Part shown: one piece after another, positions 53,284 to 64,000 of the stretch
Layout: every line of letters starts with the position of its first letter
Position numbering within the stretch: the stretch's first letter is position 1
Origin: Sulfurospirillum sp. UBA12182
GTDB lineage: Bacteria; Campylobacterota; Campylobacteria; Campylobacterales; Sulfurospirillaceae
Assembly: GCA_002742765.1 (NCBI GenBank)
Contig: DLUF01000045.1
Location: 1-64,000, forward strand
Direction of reading: 5' to 3'
Length of the DNA: 64,000 bases
The notes under the pieces: generated by a model
Told to the model about the DNA's origin: nothing
Seen by the model: the letters and a program-made list of their open reading frames with translations, nothing else
The model's database searches: none
Position numbers and translations under genes: made by a program

Positions 53284-54386
53284 CGTATCTTTTCCTCTAA
53301 AGCTTTTTTGATATAAAAATCAAATTTATCATACTCAATTAAAAAGGCATCATGCCCATAATCACTATCAACGCATACATACTTTACCTGTTCACTTCGA
53401 CCTAGATTTATAAGCGTATCTCTTATTTCTTCCATTTCACGAGGGCGAAATAGCTTATCTTCTTTAAAAGAGATAAGGGTAAGTTTTGACTTGATATGGC
53501 GTAAAGAATCTGCAAGTGAATCATAGTTTCTCGTAGCATCAAAGATATTCATCGCTTTTATGATATAAAGATAGCTTAAAGGGTCAAATCTTTTAGCAAA
53601 ACTATGTCCGTTGTACTCCATATACCGTTCAACTTGAAACCTTCCAAACAGTTCATATAAACCATCTGTTTCAACATAATTGCGTCCAAACTTTTGATCC
53701 ATAGAGTGAGGAGAGAGAAAACTTATATGTCCTGCCATTCTTCCAACAGCAAAACCTAAAAGCCCCTCTTCTTTAAAATCATTTTTATCGTAGTGTCCAT
53801 TTTTAAATCTTGGATCATTGACGATGCCTTCCATCGCAAGTCGATTAAAGGCTATCGCCCAAGCTTGTGTCGCATAAGTAGAGGCTAAACAGATAACTCT
53901 ATCTGTAAAACTCGGATACTCAACAGCTGTACACAAAGCTTGCATACCACCCATAGACCCACCTATGACAGCATAAGCCTTTTCAATCCCTAAGTGTTTA
54001 AAAAGTCTCATTTGCGCTTTTACCATATCGCTAATGGTAATAACTGGAAACTTTAAACGTAAAGGCTCTTTATCTCCATTATCCATAGGTCCAGTTGAAC
54101 CAAAACAAGAGCCTAAAACATTTGCGCAAATAACAAAGTACTTTGTTGTATCTAAGATTTTTCCATCTCCGATTAAAGGATCCCACCAACCAGATTTTTT
54201 ATCGCCTGCATAACGACCCGCTGCATGATGGCTCCCTGTAAGAGCATGGTATACCACTATCGCATTTGATTTCTCTTGATTTAACTTTCCATAAGTCTCA
54301 TAGGCTAATTTATAAGATTCTAAGATTCGTCCACTCTCCAAATAAAGTGGTTCGTTAAAATGATGAATTGCAGTGTGAACTACCAT
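53280..54386 (-). CDS. metX: Homoserine O-acetyltransferase
   Basis: YETYGKLNQEKSNAIVVYHALTGSHHAAG, VIGGSMGGMQAL. Confidence 0.96.
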   Translation of the reverse strand: MVVHTAIHHFNEPLYLESGRILESYKLAYETYGKLNQEKSNAIVVYHALTGSHHAAGRYAGDKKSGWWDPLIGDGKILDTTKYFVICANVLGSCFGSTGPMDNGDKEPLRLKFPVITISDMVKAQMRLFKHLGIEKAYAVIGGSMGGMQALCTAVEYPSFTDRVICLASTYATQAWAIAFNRLAMEGIVNDPRFKNGHYDKNDFKEEGLLGFAVGRMAGHISFLSPHSMDQKFGRNYVETDGLYELFGRFQVERYMEYNGHSFAKRFDPLSYLYIIKAMNIFDATRNYDSLADSLRHIKSKLTLISFKEDKLFRPREMEEIRDTLINLGRSEQVKYVCVDSDYGHDAFLIEYDKFDFYIKKALEEKIR

Positions 54387-54432
54387 TTAACGCTCTTTTT
54401 TATCGTAAGAAACAAGTTTTTGTATATACAAA

Positions 54433-55896
<1,464 letters not shown>

Positions 55897-55899
55897 TTA

Positions 55900-55977
55900 A
55901 GTAAGCAAAGCTTACTGAAAATTCCTCTCAACTCGGCGCTTGCTCCCTCTTTGAGAAAGCTACAGCTTTGCTGAGAG
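55900..55977 (-). promoter_or_regulatory. Candidate structured 5' leader of guaB (nested inverted repeats)
   Basis: Inverted repeats CTCTCA/TGAGAG (55925-55930 with 55972-55977), AAAGCT-ac-AGCTTT (55956-55969), AGTAAGC-aaa-GCTTACT (55900-55916) in the gatA-guaB gap. Confidence 0.4.
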
Positions 55978-55992
55978 TCCTCCATAATCCCT

Positions 55993-57354
55993 TTATTTTA
56001 ATATTTTTTCTAAACTCAAAGCACCATCAAAAAGATTTTGTTCTCCGTATGCTTTTCCTATGAACTGAGCACCTACTGGCATACCATCACTAGCTTTTCC
56101 GATAGGCACTGAGATAGCTGGAAGTCCTGCTAGATTTACTGAAATCGTATAAATATCTTGTAAATACATCTCAAGTGGGTCACTTTTTGAGCCAAACTCA
56201 AAAGCCGTAGTAGGTGTCACTGGAGTAAAAATCAAATCTGCTTCACTTAGAATCTCTTCAAATCTTGACTTTATAAAGTGTCTTGCTTTTTGCGCCTTGA
56301 TATAGTAAGCATCATAGTACCCACTACTCAAAACAAAAGTTCCAAGAAGTATCCTTCGTTTAACCTCTTCTCCAAACCCTTCACTTCTTGTTTTTTTATA
56401 CATCTCTTTGAGGTTTGAACTCTCGGTTCTGTTACCATATCTAACACCATCATATCGTGAGAAATTCGCACTTGCCTCAGCAGCAGCGATAACATAGTAA
56501 GTTGCAATATCATATTTTGAATCGCTAAGACTTTTATAAACTATCTTATGTCCTGCTTCTTCTAAAGCTTTTATCGCATTTTTCATCACATCTTTGATGG
56601 CATCATTTGCCTCTTCAAGATAATTTTCTATAACTGCGATAGTCTGTTTTTTATCGCTATTGAGTTTATCACTCACTTTTTCATGAACGAGATTTGCACT
56701 TGTTGAGTCTTTTATCTCATGACCTGCTATGATATCAAACAAGATAGCTGCGTCTTCTACATTTTGTGTGATTGGACCAATCTGATCTAATGAACTAGAA
56801 TAAGCACCAAGTCCATAACGACTCACTTTTCCGTAAGTTGGCTTCATCCCCACACATCCACAAAAAGCAGCAGGCTGTCTGATACTACCACCAGTGTCAC
56901 TTCCTAAAGCTGCTATCGCGATACCAGCAGCAACAGCAGCAGCACTTCCACCACTACTACCACCAGGAACGCATTTTGTGTTGTGAGGATTCAGTGTTTT
57001 ACCATAAAAGGAAGTTTCTGTTGAGCTACCCATCGCAAACTCATCCATGTTTGTTCTCCCAAAAGGGGCTAAACCATGAGATAGCATTTTATCGATAACA
57101 GTTGCATTATAAGGGGCAACATACCCTTGTAAGATATTTGACGCACTTGTGACATTCCAACCCATAACTTGGATATTGTCTTTGATTGCTATCGGGATTC
57201 CTTCACCATACTCGCTGATTTGTATCCCTTGTAACTGCTCAACATATGCTCCTAGTTCTTTCTTTTCTTCGATAGCCTTTTTTAAATCTTCTCTTAAGGC
57301 AATAATTTCTTCTTTTGGAAGTTGTAACGCTTCTTTTAAAGTTATCAATGCCAC
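55993..57354 (-). CDS. gatA: Asp-tRNA(Asn)/Glu-tRNA(Gln) amidotransferase subunit A
   Basis: GIPIAIKDNIQVMGWNVTSASNIL, VPGGSSGGSAAAVAAGIAIAALGSDTGGSIRQPAAFCG. Confidence 0.97.
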   Translation of the reverse strand: MALITLKEALQLPKEEIIALREDLKKAIEEKKELGAYVEQLQGIQISEYGEGIPIAIKDNIQVMGWNVTSASNILQGYVAPYNATVIDKMLSHGLAPFGRTNMDEFAMGSSTETSFYGKTLNPHNTKCVPGGSSGGSAAAVAAGIAIAALGSDTGGSIRQPAAFCGCVGMKPTYGKVSRYGLGAYSSSLDQIGPITQNVEDAAILFDIIAGHEIKDSTSANLVHEKVSDKLNSDKKQTIAVIENYLEEANDAIKDVMKNAIKALEEAGHKIVYKSLSDSKYDIATYYVIAAAEASANFSRYDGVRYGNRTESSNLKEMYKKTRSEGFGEEVKRRILLGTFVLSSGYYDAYYIKAQKARHFIKSRFEEILSEADLIFTPVTPTTAFEFGSKSDPLEMYLQDIYTISVNLAGLPAISVPIGKASDGMPVGAQFIGKAYGEQNLFDGALSLEKILK

Positions 57355-57357
57355 TCC

Positions 57358-57468
57358 TTATACTTTTTTTAATTTTACTAGCCAAATACCTATGGCAATG
57401 ACAACGCAGATAATAGCTACTGTTATAAGCACAAAACCAAACTCTAATGGAGTTGATGTATCAAGCAT
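57358..57468 (-). CDS. 36-aa single-TM small membrane protein, unannotated in ORF track
   Basis: [36 protein letters not shown]; start overlaps the ileS stop (ATGCTTGA), fills the ileS-gatA gap. Confidence 0.5.
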   Translation of the reverse strand: MLDTSTPLEFGFVLITVAIICVVIAIGIWLVKLKKV

Positions 57469-60217
57469 TGATGACCTTTTCACATCTTGGGCATAATCCC
57501 TCTTCTACATCAGCTTTATACTTCCAACATCTTGGGCATTTATGTTCACTTGCTTTTTTGATTTGGAAGCTATCCCCTAAGAGTTCAAAACTACTTACAA
57601 CTTCGCCTTCCATCTCCGCTTTAACACCACTTACAGTAAACCAATCTTCAGCATCTGTCTCATTCAATCTTTTTACATGTAAAGATTTTGTCACGAGTAC
57701 AAGTTCTAAAGTTGACTTGATAGTTTTCTCTTTTTTGAGTGTATCTACAATCTCAAAAAACTTTTCTCTCGCTTCCATCATGAAAGCTCTATCAAAATCA
57801 ACACTTACCTCTTCAAGAGGTTTATAAACCAAATCAAAAACGTCTTTTGCATCCTCTTTGATAACTTCTGGGGCATACTCTAAAATCTCATCAACAGTAT
57901 ATGTCAAAGTTGGAGCGATAAGAGCTAAAAGACGCTGCGCGATAAGAGCTGTTGCACTTGCGCTTGAAAGTCTTGCGATATCATCTTCTTTGTTACAATA
58001 AAGTCTATCTTTTGAGATATCCAGATAAATCCCACTAAGTTCAACAGTGATAAAATGACTTAGAGCAGAAAAACCTTTTGTAAAGTCATACTCTTTAAAA
58101 CTTTTTTCTACTTTATCAAATACCTCTTTAGCCTCAGCCAAAATCCATCTATCTAAAGTCCCCATCTTTGAAACAAGAAGTATCTCTTTTAAGTCTCCTG
58201 TATTTGCCAACAAAAATCTACATGTATTTCTGATTTTTCTATACTGTTCACTTAGCTGTTTTAAGATATTGTCACTAATTTTCAAATCAGTTGAGTACTC
58301 ACTCATACCAACCCAAAGGCGAAGAATCTCAACACCATATTTTTTTGCGATATCATTAGGTGCTACTACATTTCCTTTGGATTTACTCATCTTTTCACCC
58401 TTCTCATCAACCGTAAAGCCATGAGTAAGGATTTTGCCATATGGAGCATGTCCACGAGCAGCAGTGGAGACTAGAAGTGAACTTTGAAACCAACCTCTAT
58501 GTTGGTCACTTCCTTCTAAGTACATACTAGCAGGATAATCTCCAGCATCATATTCACGAGACTCTAAAACAGCTCTCCAAGTACTTCCACTATCGAACCA
58601 AACATCTAAAATATCCATTACTTTTTCTAAATTTTGTGGTTCATATCCACTTCCAGGATAGAGTAAATCTTTGATTTCCATATCCCACCAAGCATCAGCA
58701 CCATGACGTTCAAATATCATAGCTGTATAATTTAAAACTTTTTCATCAAAGATTGGTTTTCCTGTTGTTTTATCTCTAAAAAAGGCGATAGGAACACCCC
58801 AATCTCTTTGTCTTGAGATACACCAATCAGGTCTGTTTTCTATCATAGTGCCTAAACGATTTATGCCACTTGCAGGATAAAAACGAACTTTTTGAAGCTC
58901 ATTTGTTGCCATTTCTCTAAGAGTATTTTCATTTTCACCCTTTTCATCCATCGCTATAAACCACTGTTTAGTTGCTCTATAAATCACTGGTTGATGTGTT
59001 CTCCAACAGTAAGGATAAGAGTGAGAAAATTTTGAACATTTTAAAAGAGAATTACCTAGTAACTCTAAGATACGCTCATTTGCTTTAAAGATATGCTCTC
59101 CTACAAAACTCTGTGGATTAGGAAGGAGTCCTTCTCTCACAACCGTTTCATCATAACAGCCTCTTTCATCTACTGGCATTACAACTTCTAAGCCATAATG
59201 TAACCCCACACGATAATCCTCTTCACCATGTCCTGGAGCAGTATGTACACAACCACTTCCCCCATCCATAGTAACGTGTTCTCCCAACACAAGTTTAGAA
59301 TCTCTGCCATTTAAAGGAGAAGTAGCATACAAGTTTTCAAGCAAAGAAGCTTTGAAAGTTTTTATGATTTTACCTTTGATTACCTCTTGTTCGATGAGAT
59401 TATCATAAAGTGGCTTTGCTACGATATAACCATCTTCAGTTACAACATAATCAACTTCTGGATTAAATGCGATAGCAACGTTCGCTGGTAAAGTCCAAGG
59501 AGTTGTTGTCCAGATGATAACACTAGCTTCTGTAACATCAAGAGCTTTTTTAGCATCATCTTTCAAAGGATATGCCACAAAAATCGAATAATCCTCTTTA
59601 TCTTTATACTCCACTTCAGCTTCAGCCAAAGCACTTCTTGCTGCCCAAGACCAATAAACTGGTTTACTTCTTTCTACCAAAAGCCCTTTTTTCGCAACTT
59701 CACATAATGCTCTATAGATATCTGCTTCAAAGTCAAACTTCATAGTCATATAAGGATTTGACCAGTCCCCTATAACACCTAAAGATTTGAACTCTTCTCT
59801 TTGAATATCGATGAACTTTCTTGCATGTTCGCGGCATAATTCTCTAATTTTACTTTTTGCTAATGTATCTTTTTTCTCTTTTCCAATGTCTTTTTCAACT
59901 TGTTGCTCTATCGGCAATCCATGGCAATCCCAACCTGGAACATATCTAACATTGTCTCCAAAAAAGTAGTGCGTTTTAACGATAATGTCTTTTAAAACTT
60001 TATTTAAAGCGTGTCCTATGTGAATGTGTCCATTTGCATAAGGAGGTCCATCATGTAAAAAGAAGCTATTTTTAGCATCTTTTCTATTAGCTTTCATCTT
60101 CTTGTATGCAAAGTCATTTTCAAACCATCTTGTATATCTTTTTGGTTCATTTTCTGGTAAATTTCCTCGCATAGGAAAATCTGTCTTTGGGAGGAGTAAA
60201 GTATCCTTAAAATCCAT
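57461..60217 (-). CDS. ileS: Isoleucyl-tRNA synthetase
   Basis: [33 protein letters not shown]-terminal [22 protein letters not shown] track start 60268, [19 protein letters not shown] start at 60217 preferred. Confidence 0.97.
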   Translation of the reverse strand: MDFKDTLLLPKTDFPMRGNLPENEPKRYTRWFENDFAYKKMKANRKDAKNSFFLHDGPPYANGHIHIGHALNKVLKDIIVKTHYFFGDNVRYVPGWDCHGLPIEQQVEKDIGKEKKDTLAKSKIRELCREHARKFIDIQREEFKSLGVIGDWSNPYMTMKFDFEADIYRALCEVAKKGLLVERSKPVYWSWAARSALAEAEVEYKDKEDYSIFVAYPLKDDAKKALDVTEASVIIWTTTPWTLPANVAIAFNPEVDYVVTEDGYIVAKPLYDNLIEQEVIKGKIIKTFKASLLENLYATSPLNGRDSKLVLGEHVTMDGGSGCVHTAPGHGEEDYRVGLHYGLEVVMPVDERGCYDETVVREGLLPNPQSFVGEHIFKANERILELLGNSLLKCSKFSHSYPYCWRTHQPVIYRATKQWFIAMDEKGENENTLREMATNELQKVRFYPASGINRLGTMIENRPDWCISRQRDWGVPIAFFRDKTTGKPIFDEKVLNYTAMIFERHGADAWWDMEIKDLLYPGSGYEPQNLEKVMDILDVWFDSGSTWRAVLESREYDAGDYPASMYLEGSDQHRGWFQSSLLVSTAARGHAPYGKILTHGFTVDEKGEKMSKSKGNVVAPNDIAKKYGVEILRLWVGMSEYSTDLKISDNILKQLSEQYRKIRNTCRFLLANTGDLKEILLVSKMGTLDRWILAEAKEVFDKVEKSFKEYDFTKGFSALSHFITVELSGIYLDISKDRLYCNKEDDIARLSSASATALIAQRLLALIAPTLTYTVDEILEYAPEVIKEDAKDVFDLVYKPLEEVSVDFDRAFMMEAREKFFEIVDTLKKEKTIKSTLELVLVTKSLHVKRLNETDAEDWFTVSGVKAEMEGEVVSSFELLGDSFQIKKASEHKCPRCWKYKADVEEGLCPRCEKVINA
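57672..57683. repeat. TTTACATGTAAA palindrome (exact 12-mer)
   Basis: In ileS, reads SLHVKRLN. Confidence 0.9.
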
Positions 60218-60354
60218 TCTTTTGTCCTTAGAGTCTACTACGTCTTTGTATAGTATAAAATTAGGCAATTTTATCTAAAATCTATTTAATTTCTTCTTAC
60301 CTACTTGTAAGTGTATGCTATAATAGGTCACTATCAAAAATCAAGAGGTCTTTT

Positions 60355-61452
60355 ATGCAAACTTCACTCATCATCGTTGGGCAATCGTTAAGTCTTAACA
60401 AGCCATTTTTAGAATATATCTTTTTACATATACAAAAGTATATAAACTCATTTGATGCAACATACTACTTTGACAATAACGATAAAAATATTTTGTTAAA
60501 TCTTGAAAAAATCATCAATGAAAGTGAACAAATCATCATCGTTTCTTCTAAAAACAGTTTTAACACTATCAGCAAAATTTTGTGTACACTATCTCAAGAC
60601 TCTTTAGAGTTAAAAGCAGAAACGCTCATACCTTCAAAATCTCCTCTATTTTCAAAAGACTCCTATAAACTTCTTGTAGAAGAAAAACCAATCTATGCTA
60701 TCTGTGCTCTTGAAACACAAATATTGCCACCTTTACATGTAGAAATGATTTCTCCTTGTGACACCTTTTTTATCGTTGGTTTAGATGAAGATTCTACAAA
60801 GATTCTTTTAGAACCATTAGCAGCAACTTATGATGTGAAACTTGTTACAACGAAGATAGTTGAGGGTTTTTCAAAGGTTAAAGCAATAGCTTCAAAATAT
60901 GGAGATATTGAGAGTTTTATCCATGCATCAATGGCTCTTTTCCCTGATAAAATCATCAAAAATGACAATATCATGGAACATATCGTATCTTCTTTAAAAC
61001 AGAACAATAAAACACTAAGTACAGCAGAAAGTTGTACTGGCGGACTTATCGCTTCACTCATCACAAGTGTTAGTGGCTCGTCTGAAGTTTTTCATGGAGG
61101 TGTTGTGAGTTATTCTAATGACATTAAACGCTCTTGGCTAGGAGTAAGTAAAGAGACTTTACAAAACTATGGAGCAGTAAGCGAACTCTGCCTTAGAGAG
61201 ATGATGGAAGGTGTTTTAAATGCAAGTAACTCTGATTTTGCTGTCGCAACAAGTGGCATAGCTGGTCCTAGTGGAGGCAGTGTTGAAAAACCTGTTGGAA
61301 CAGTTTTCGTTGGAGCTAGAGATACTAAAGGAGAAGTTTTAGTAGAAAGAGTCTTGCTACAAGGGGATAGAAACTATATACAACATCAAAGTTGCTACCA
61401 TGCTTTAAGGCTTTTACTATTAGTCGGAAAAGAGTATTTTTTCAAAAAATAA
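60355..61452 (+). CDS. CinA-like protein with C-terminal PncC-type amidase domain
   Basis: LSTAESCTGGLIASLITSVSGSSEVFHGGVVSYSNDIK, ATSGIAGPSGGSVEKPVGTVFVG; N-terminal half divergent. Confidence 0.85.
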   Translation: MQTSLIIVGQSLSLNKPFLEYIFLHIQKYINSFDATYYFDNNDKNILLNLEKIINESEQIIIVSSKNSFNTISKILCTLSQDSLELKAETLIPSKSPLFSKDSYKLLVEEKPIYAICALETQILPPLHVEMISPCDTFFIVGLDEDSTKILLEPLAATYDVKLVTTKIVEGFSKVKAIASKYGDIESFIHASMALFPDKIIKNDNIMEHIVSSLKQNNKTLSTAESCTGGLIASLITSVSGSSEVFHGGVVSYSNDIKRSWLGVSKETLQNYGAVSELCLREMMEGVLNASNSDFAVATSGIAGPSGGSVEKPVGTVFVGARDTKGEVLVERVLLQGDRNYIQHQSCYHALRLLLLVGKEYFFKK

Positions 61453-61470
61453 TTTTTTTTAGAAATTCTC

Positions 61471-61499
61471 TTGACAAATGTTTTTTTTTTGCCTATAAT
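61471..61499 (+). promoter_or_regulatory. Consensus -35/-10 promoter for the tRNA-Lys/tRNA-Glu unit
   Basis: TTGACA (61471-61476), 17-nt spacer, TATAAT (61494-61499), 30 nt before tRNA-Lys. Confidence 0.8.
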
Positions 61500-61529
61500 T
61501 TCAACCTCATTACGAGATGAAGCTAAAAT

Positions 61530-61605
61530 GACTCGTTAGCTCAGCCGGTAGAGCATCTCCCTTTTAAGGAGGTGGCCGTTGGTTCGAATCCAACACGGGT
61601 CACCA
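61530..61605 (+). tRNA. tRNA-Lys (TTT)
   Basis: GACTCGTTAGCTCAGCCGGTAGAGCATCTCCCTTTTAAGGAGGTGGCCGTTGGTTCGAATCCAACACGGGTCACCA cloverleaf with encoded CCA. Confidence 0.97.
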
Positions 61606-61618
61606 TTGTTTTTAGTGC

Positions 61619-61694
61619 GACCCCTTCGTCTAGTGGTCCAGGACCCCGCCCTTTCACGGCGGTAACAGGGGTTCAAATCCCCTTGGGATCACCA
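61619..61694 (+). tRNA. tRNA-Glu (TTC)
   Basis: GACCCCTTCGTCTAGTGGTCCAGGACCCCGCCCTTTCACGGCGGTAACAGGGGTTCAAATCCCCTTGGGATCACCA; anticodon arm CCGCC-CTTTCAC-GGCGG, encoded CCA. Confidence 0.92.
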
Positions 61695-61704
61695 TTTTAA
61701 AGTT

Positions 61705-62157
61705 TTAAATTCTATTTGCTCTTTGGCGAAATCCCTCATTTTCATAGATATCAATCTCAGTCGAATACTCTTTATTGACCTTTTTTAATTCATAATCCAT
61801 AAAAGCTATGAGTTTTGCATCTGCTTGTTTGTGGCTGGAGATAAGAAGAACAAAATTAAGATGGAGTTTTGCATCTTTTGGCATTTTGCCCTTTACTTTT
61901 GGAGGGAAAGGAAACTCTTTAACAACTTTCATAACAGCATTTGTCAGATCATTTTTTGTGCTTTTTCTATTTGCTGCAATCTCTAACAAATCTTCAATAG
62001 TAATTTTTCTTTTTTCTAATATCTCATTTGGATCTTTCAATACTCTTTTACGCACTACTGTCTTTTTGCCAAAAGAAGAAAAAACCATAATTAAAATTAA
62101 AACGATAATAATCGATAAAACAGAGATAAGTGTCACAATGAGCTGTTTTTCTTGCAA
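61705..62157 (-). CDS. Hypothetical membrane-anchored protein, TTG start
   Basis: 150 aa, N-terminal TM then charged soluble domain; start codon is TTG at 62157. Confidence 0.7.
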   Translation of the reverse strand: MQEKQLIVTLISVLSIIIVLILIMVFSSFGKKTVVRKRVLKDPNEILEKRKITIEDLLEIAANRKSTKNDLTNAVMKVVKEFPFPPKVKGKMPKDAKLHLNFVLLISSHKQADAKLIAFMDYELKKVNKEYSTEIDIYENEGFRQRANRI

Positions 62158-62166
62158 ACCTCAACC

Positions 62167-62176
62167 TTACATGTAA
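62167..62176. repeat. TTACATGTAA palindrome core, intergenic
   Basis: Just upstream of the TTG start of the 61705-62157 gene. Confidence 0.85.
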
Positions 62177-62238
62177 AGATATTGTAATTATAGCAAATAA
62201 AAAAGTATATACCCCGATTAAAGGGCATATACTAAAAA

Positions 62239-63993
62239 TTAAAGTGTTTTTGAGAGGTCTCTTTTTGGATAAGCAAGCGCGATAACACTAAAGACTACCG
62301 CAACTGTATAGTAGACAAACATTGGTATCGGAACAGGGTCTCCTGCTGCGTATGAGTGCATACCTGAGAGGTAAAAGTTTACACCAAAATAAGTCATGAT
62401 TATCGAAGCAAAAGCCAATGTTGAAGCCACAGCAAAGGCAAACTGGTTGTTTAAAGAAGGAACAAATCTAAAATGAACAATCGCAGCATAAATCAATATA
62501 GAAACTAATGCCCAAGTCTCTTTTGGATCCCAACCCCAATATCTTCCCCAACTCTCATTTGCCCAAACTCCACCTAAGAAGTTTCCGATAGTAAGAAGAC
62601 TAAGTCCTAAAATCATAGACATTTCATTGATTCTAGTTGCCTCTATGATATTTCTTTGAATCTCTTCATTGCGGGCATCATTAAGCCCTTTTTTCTTCAT
62701 AATAAAGAGTATAAGGGTAAAAAACCCAAGTAGCGAACAAAGACCTAAAAATCCATAACTTGCTGTTATAACAGAGACATGAATGTTCAGCCAATATGAT
62801 TTTAGTACTGGTACTAAAGTTGTGATTTGTGCATCCATCCAACTTAAGTGAGCAACAAATAAAGTAACCCCAGCCAAAATAGATGTTAACGATAAAGAGA
62901 CGATAGATTGCTTTGAAAAAAAGATACCCGAGAGTGCTATCGCCCATGCAATATATATCATAGATTCATAGCCATCACTCCATGGAGCGTGTTCTGCTAT
63001 GTACCATCTAAGAGCCAATCCAAAAGTATGGATAACAAAAGCTGCGATATTGACAACATAGACTATCTTTGTGATTTTTTCGATTTTGAGTTTTGGTTTG
63101 AGCATTTTTGCAAAGATAAAACCTAACAACAAAAATCCACTTACAAGATAAAAAGGTGTGAGCCTTTGAAAGATTTGTGCTTTATTAAAAAACATCTCTG
63201 CACCTATCCTACTAGGACTTGGCATAATCTCTTTTGCATACAATTCTTGATAATTTTTGATTTTTTCTACCAACTCATCAGCTCTAGTCCAATCGCCTTT
63301 TTCTAAACCCTCAGAGATGGCTTCAAAATAACCACCTAAAATCTTTCGTATATATTCGCTCTCTTCGGCTGGAAATCTTGAAATAGCTACTTTAAGACTA
63401 TACCAAGTATAGTTTTCATCTCCTATTTTTGGTATCATCCTAAAAATCTCACCTGTATAAACCATATAAATGATATTTACTCTCTCATCAACTTTGATAA
63501 CATCTTTATCAAATTTATTTTGTTGTGCAGGCTTTTTTCTACTAGCTTCTTCTGAATACTTAGTTAGTTTGTAAGTAAATTCACCTTGGGTTTCAAAAAA
63601 ATCATTAAAAGAAGCATAATTATCACTCTCATTAAGCCCTATAATCTTTTTAAGTTCAGGATGAAATACTTTTATCATCTTTTGGTTTTGCCATTTTGTT
63701 GGATGAGTCATCATGCCTAAAATAACTTGATTTGCACTCAAACCTTTATAAGAACTTTTTCTATATACCTTATTAAGCACTTCGCTTGAAACTGTATCGA
63801 TAGGTTTAATTCTCCCATCAGCGCTTTGAACTAAGATTTCTCCAAATTTATCCGCATGATGTTTATCATACAGCTTTAAAAACTCTAAATCTTTTTGTGT
63901 ATCTGCTTGTGCTGCTGTTACATTAAAGATGGAACTTGCCAGAAGAAAAACAAAAAGAATAGACTTCATTTTTTGCATATCCCTTTGAATCAT
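62239..63993 (-). CDS. Cytochrome c biogenesis protein, CcsA/CcmC-like domain
   Basis: WANESWGRYWGWDPKETWALVSILIYAAIVHFR tryptophan-rich heme-handling motif; signal-like N-terminus. Confidence 0.9.
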   Translation of the reverse strand: MIQRDMQKMKSILFVFLLASSIFNVTAAQADTQKDLEFLKLYDKHHADKFGEILVQSADGRIKPIDTVSSEVLNKVYRKSSYKGLSANQVILGMMTHPTKWQNQKMIKVFHPELKKIIGLNESDNYASFNDFFETQGEFTYKLTKYSEEASRKKPAQQNKFDKDVIKVDERVNIIYMVYTGEIFRMIPKIGDENYTWYSLKVAISRFPAEESEYIRKILGGYFEAISEGLEKGDWTRADELVEKIKNYQELYAKEIMPSPSRIGAEMFFNKAQIFQRLTPFYLVSGFLLLGFIFAKMLKPKLKIEKITKIVYVVNIAAFVIHTFGLALRWYIAEHAPWSDGYESMIYIAWAIALSGIFFSKQSIVSLSLTSILAGVTLFVAHLSWMDAQITTLVPVLKSYWLNIHVSVITASYGFLGLCSLLGFFTLILFIMKKKGLNDARNEEIQRNIIEATRINEMSMILGLSLLTIGNFLGGVWANESWGRYWGWDPKETWALVSILIYAAIVHFRFVPSLNNQFAFAVASTLAFASIIMTYFGVNFYLSGMHSYAAGDPVPIPMFVYYTVAVVFSVIALAYPKRDLSKTL

Positions 63994-64000
63994 AGAAGAG

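Overview
AT-rich 64 kb chromosomal window from a Campylobacterota (Epsilonproteobacteria) genome. It is probably Sulfurimonas-like, inferred from gene content and synteny only. Most of it is ordinary core genome on the minus strand: gltBD, recO, ttcA, mtnN, fabD, slyD, tol-pal, the full F1 ATP synthase cluster with b/b' subunits, parAB-birA-fmt-proB-obgE-rpmA-rplU, msrPQ, pyk, mqo, dapE, mutS2, murC, metX, guaB, gatA, ileS, a cinA-like gene, tRNA-Lys, tRNA-Glu and a ccsA-type cytochrome c biogenesis gene. Two things stand out. (1) A highly iterated perfect palindrome, TTTACATGTAAA (core TTACATGTAA), lies mostly inside unrelated coding genes. I count 17 copies of the 10-mer core and 9 of the 12-mer, where well under one copy is expected by chance. 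It forces an LHVK tetrapeptide into many unrelated proteins, so it is a DNA-level signal, comparable in kind to cyanobacterial HIP1. (2) A small defence-like island at about 31.6-35.5 kb looks like the remains of a type I restriction locus. It holds an HsdR N-terminal stub 2 nt upstream of an RloC/PrrC-like AAA_13 ATPase with a zinc-hook motif and candidate anticodon-nuclease residues, then a 34-codon micro-ORF, a RhuM-Fic fusion and a decayed ORF, with no hsdM or hsdS in the window. Smaller items include a compact NtrC-like regulator lacking GAFTGA, a structured leader candidate before guaB, unannotated small ORFs, tRNA-Glu acceptor mismatches and a REP-like relic.
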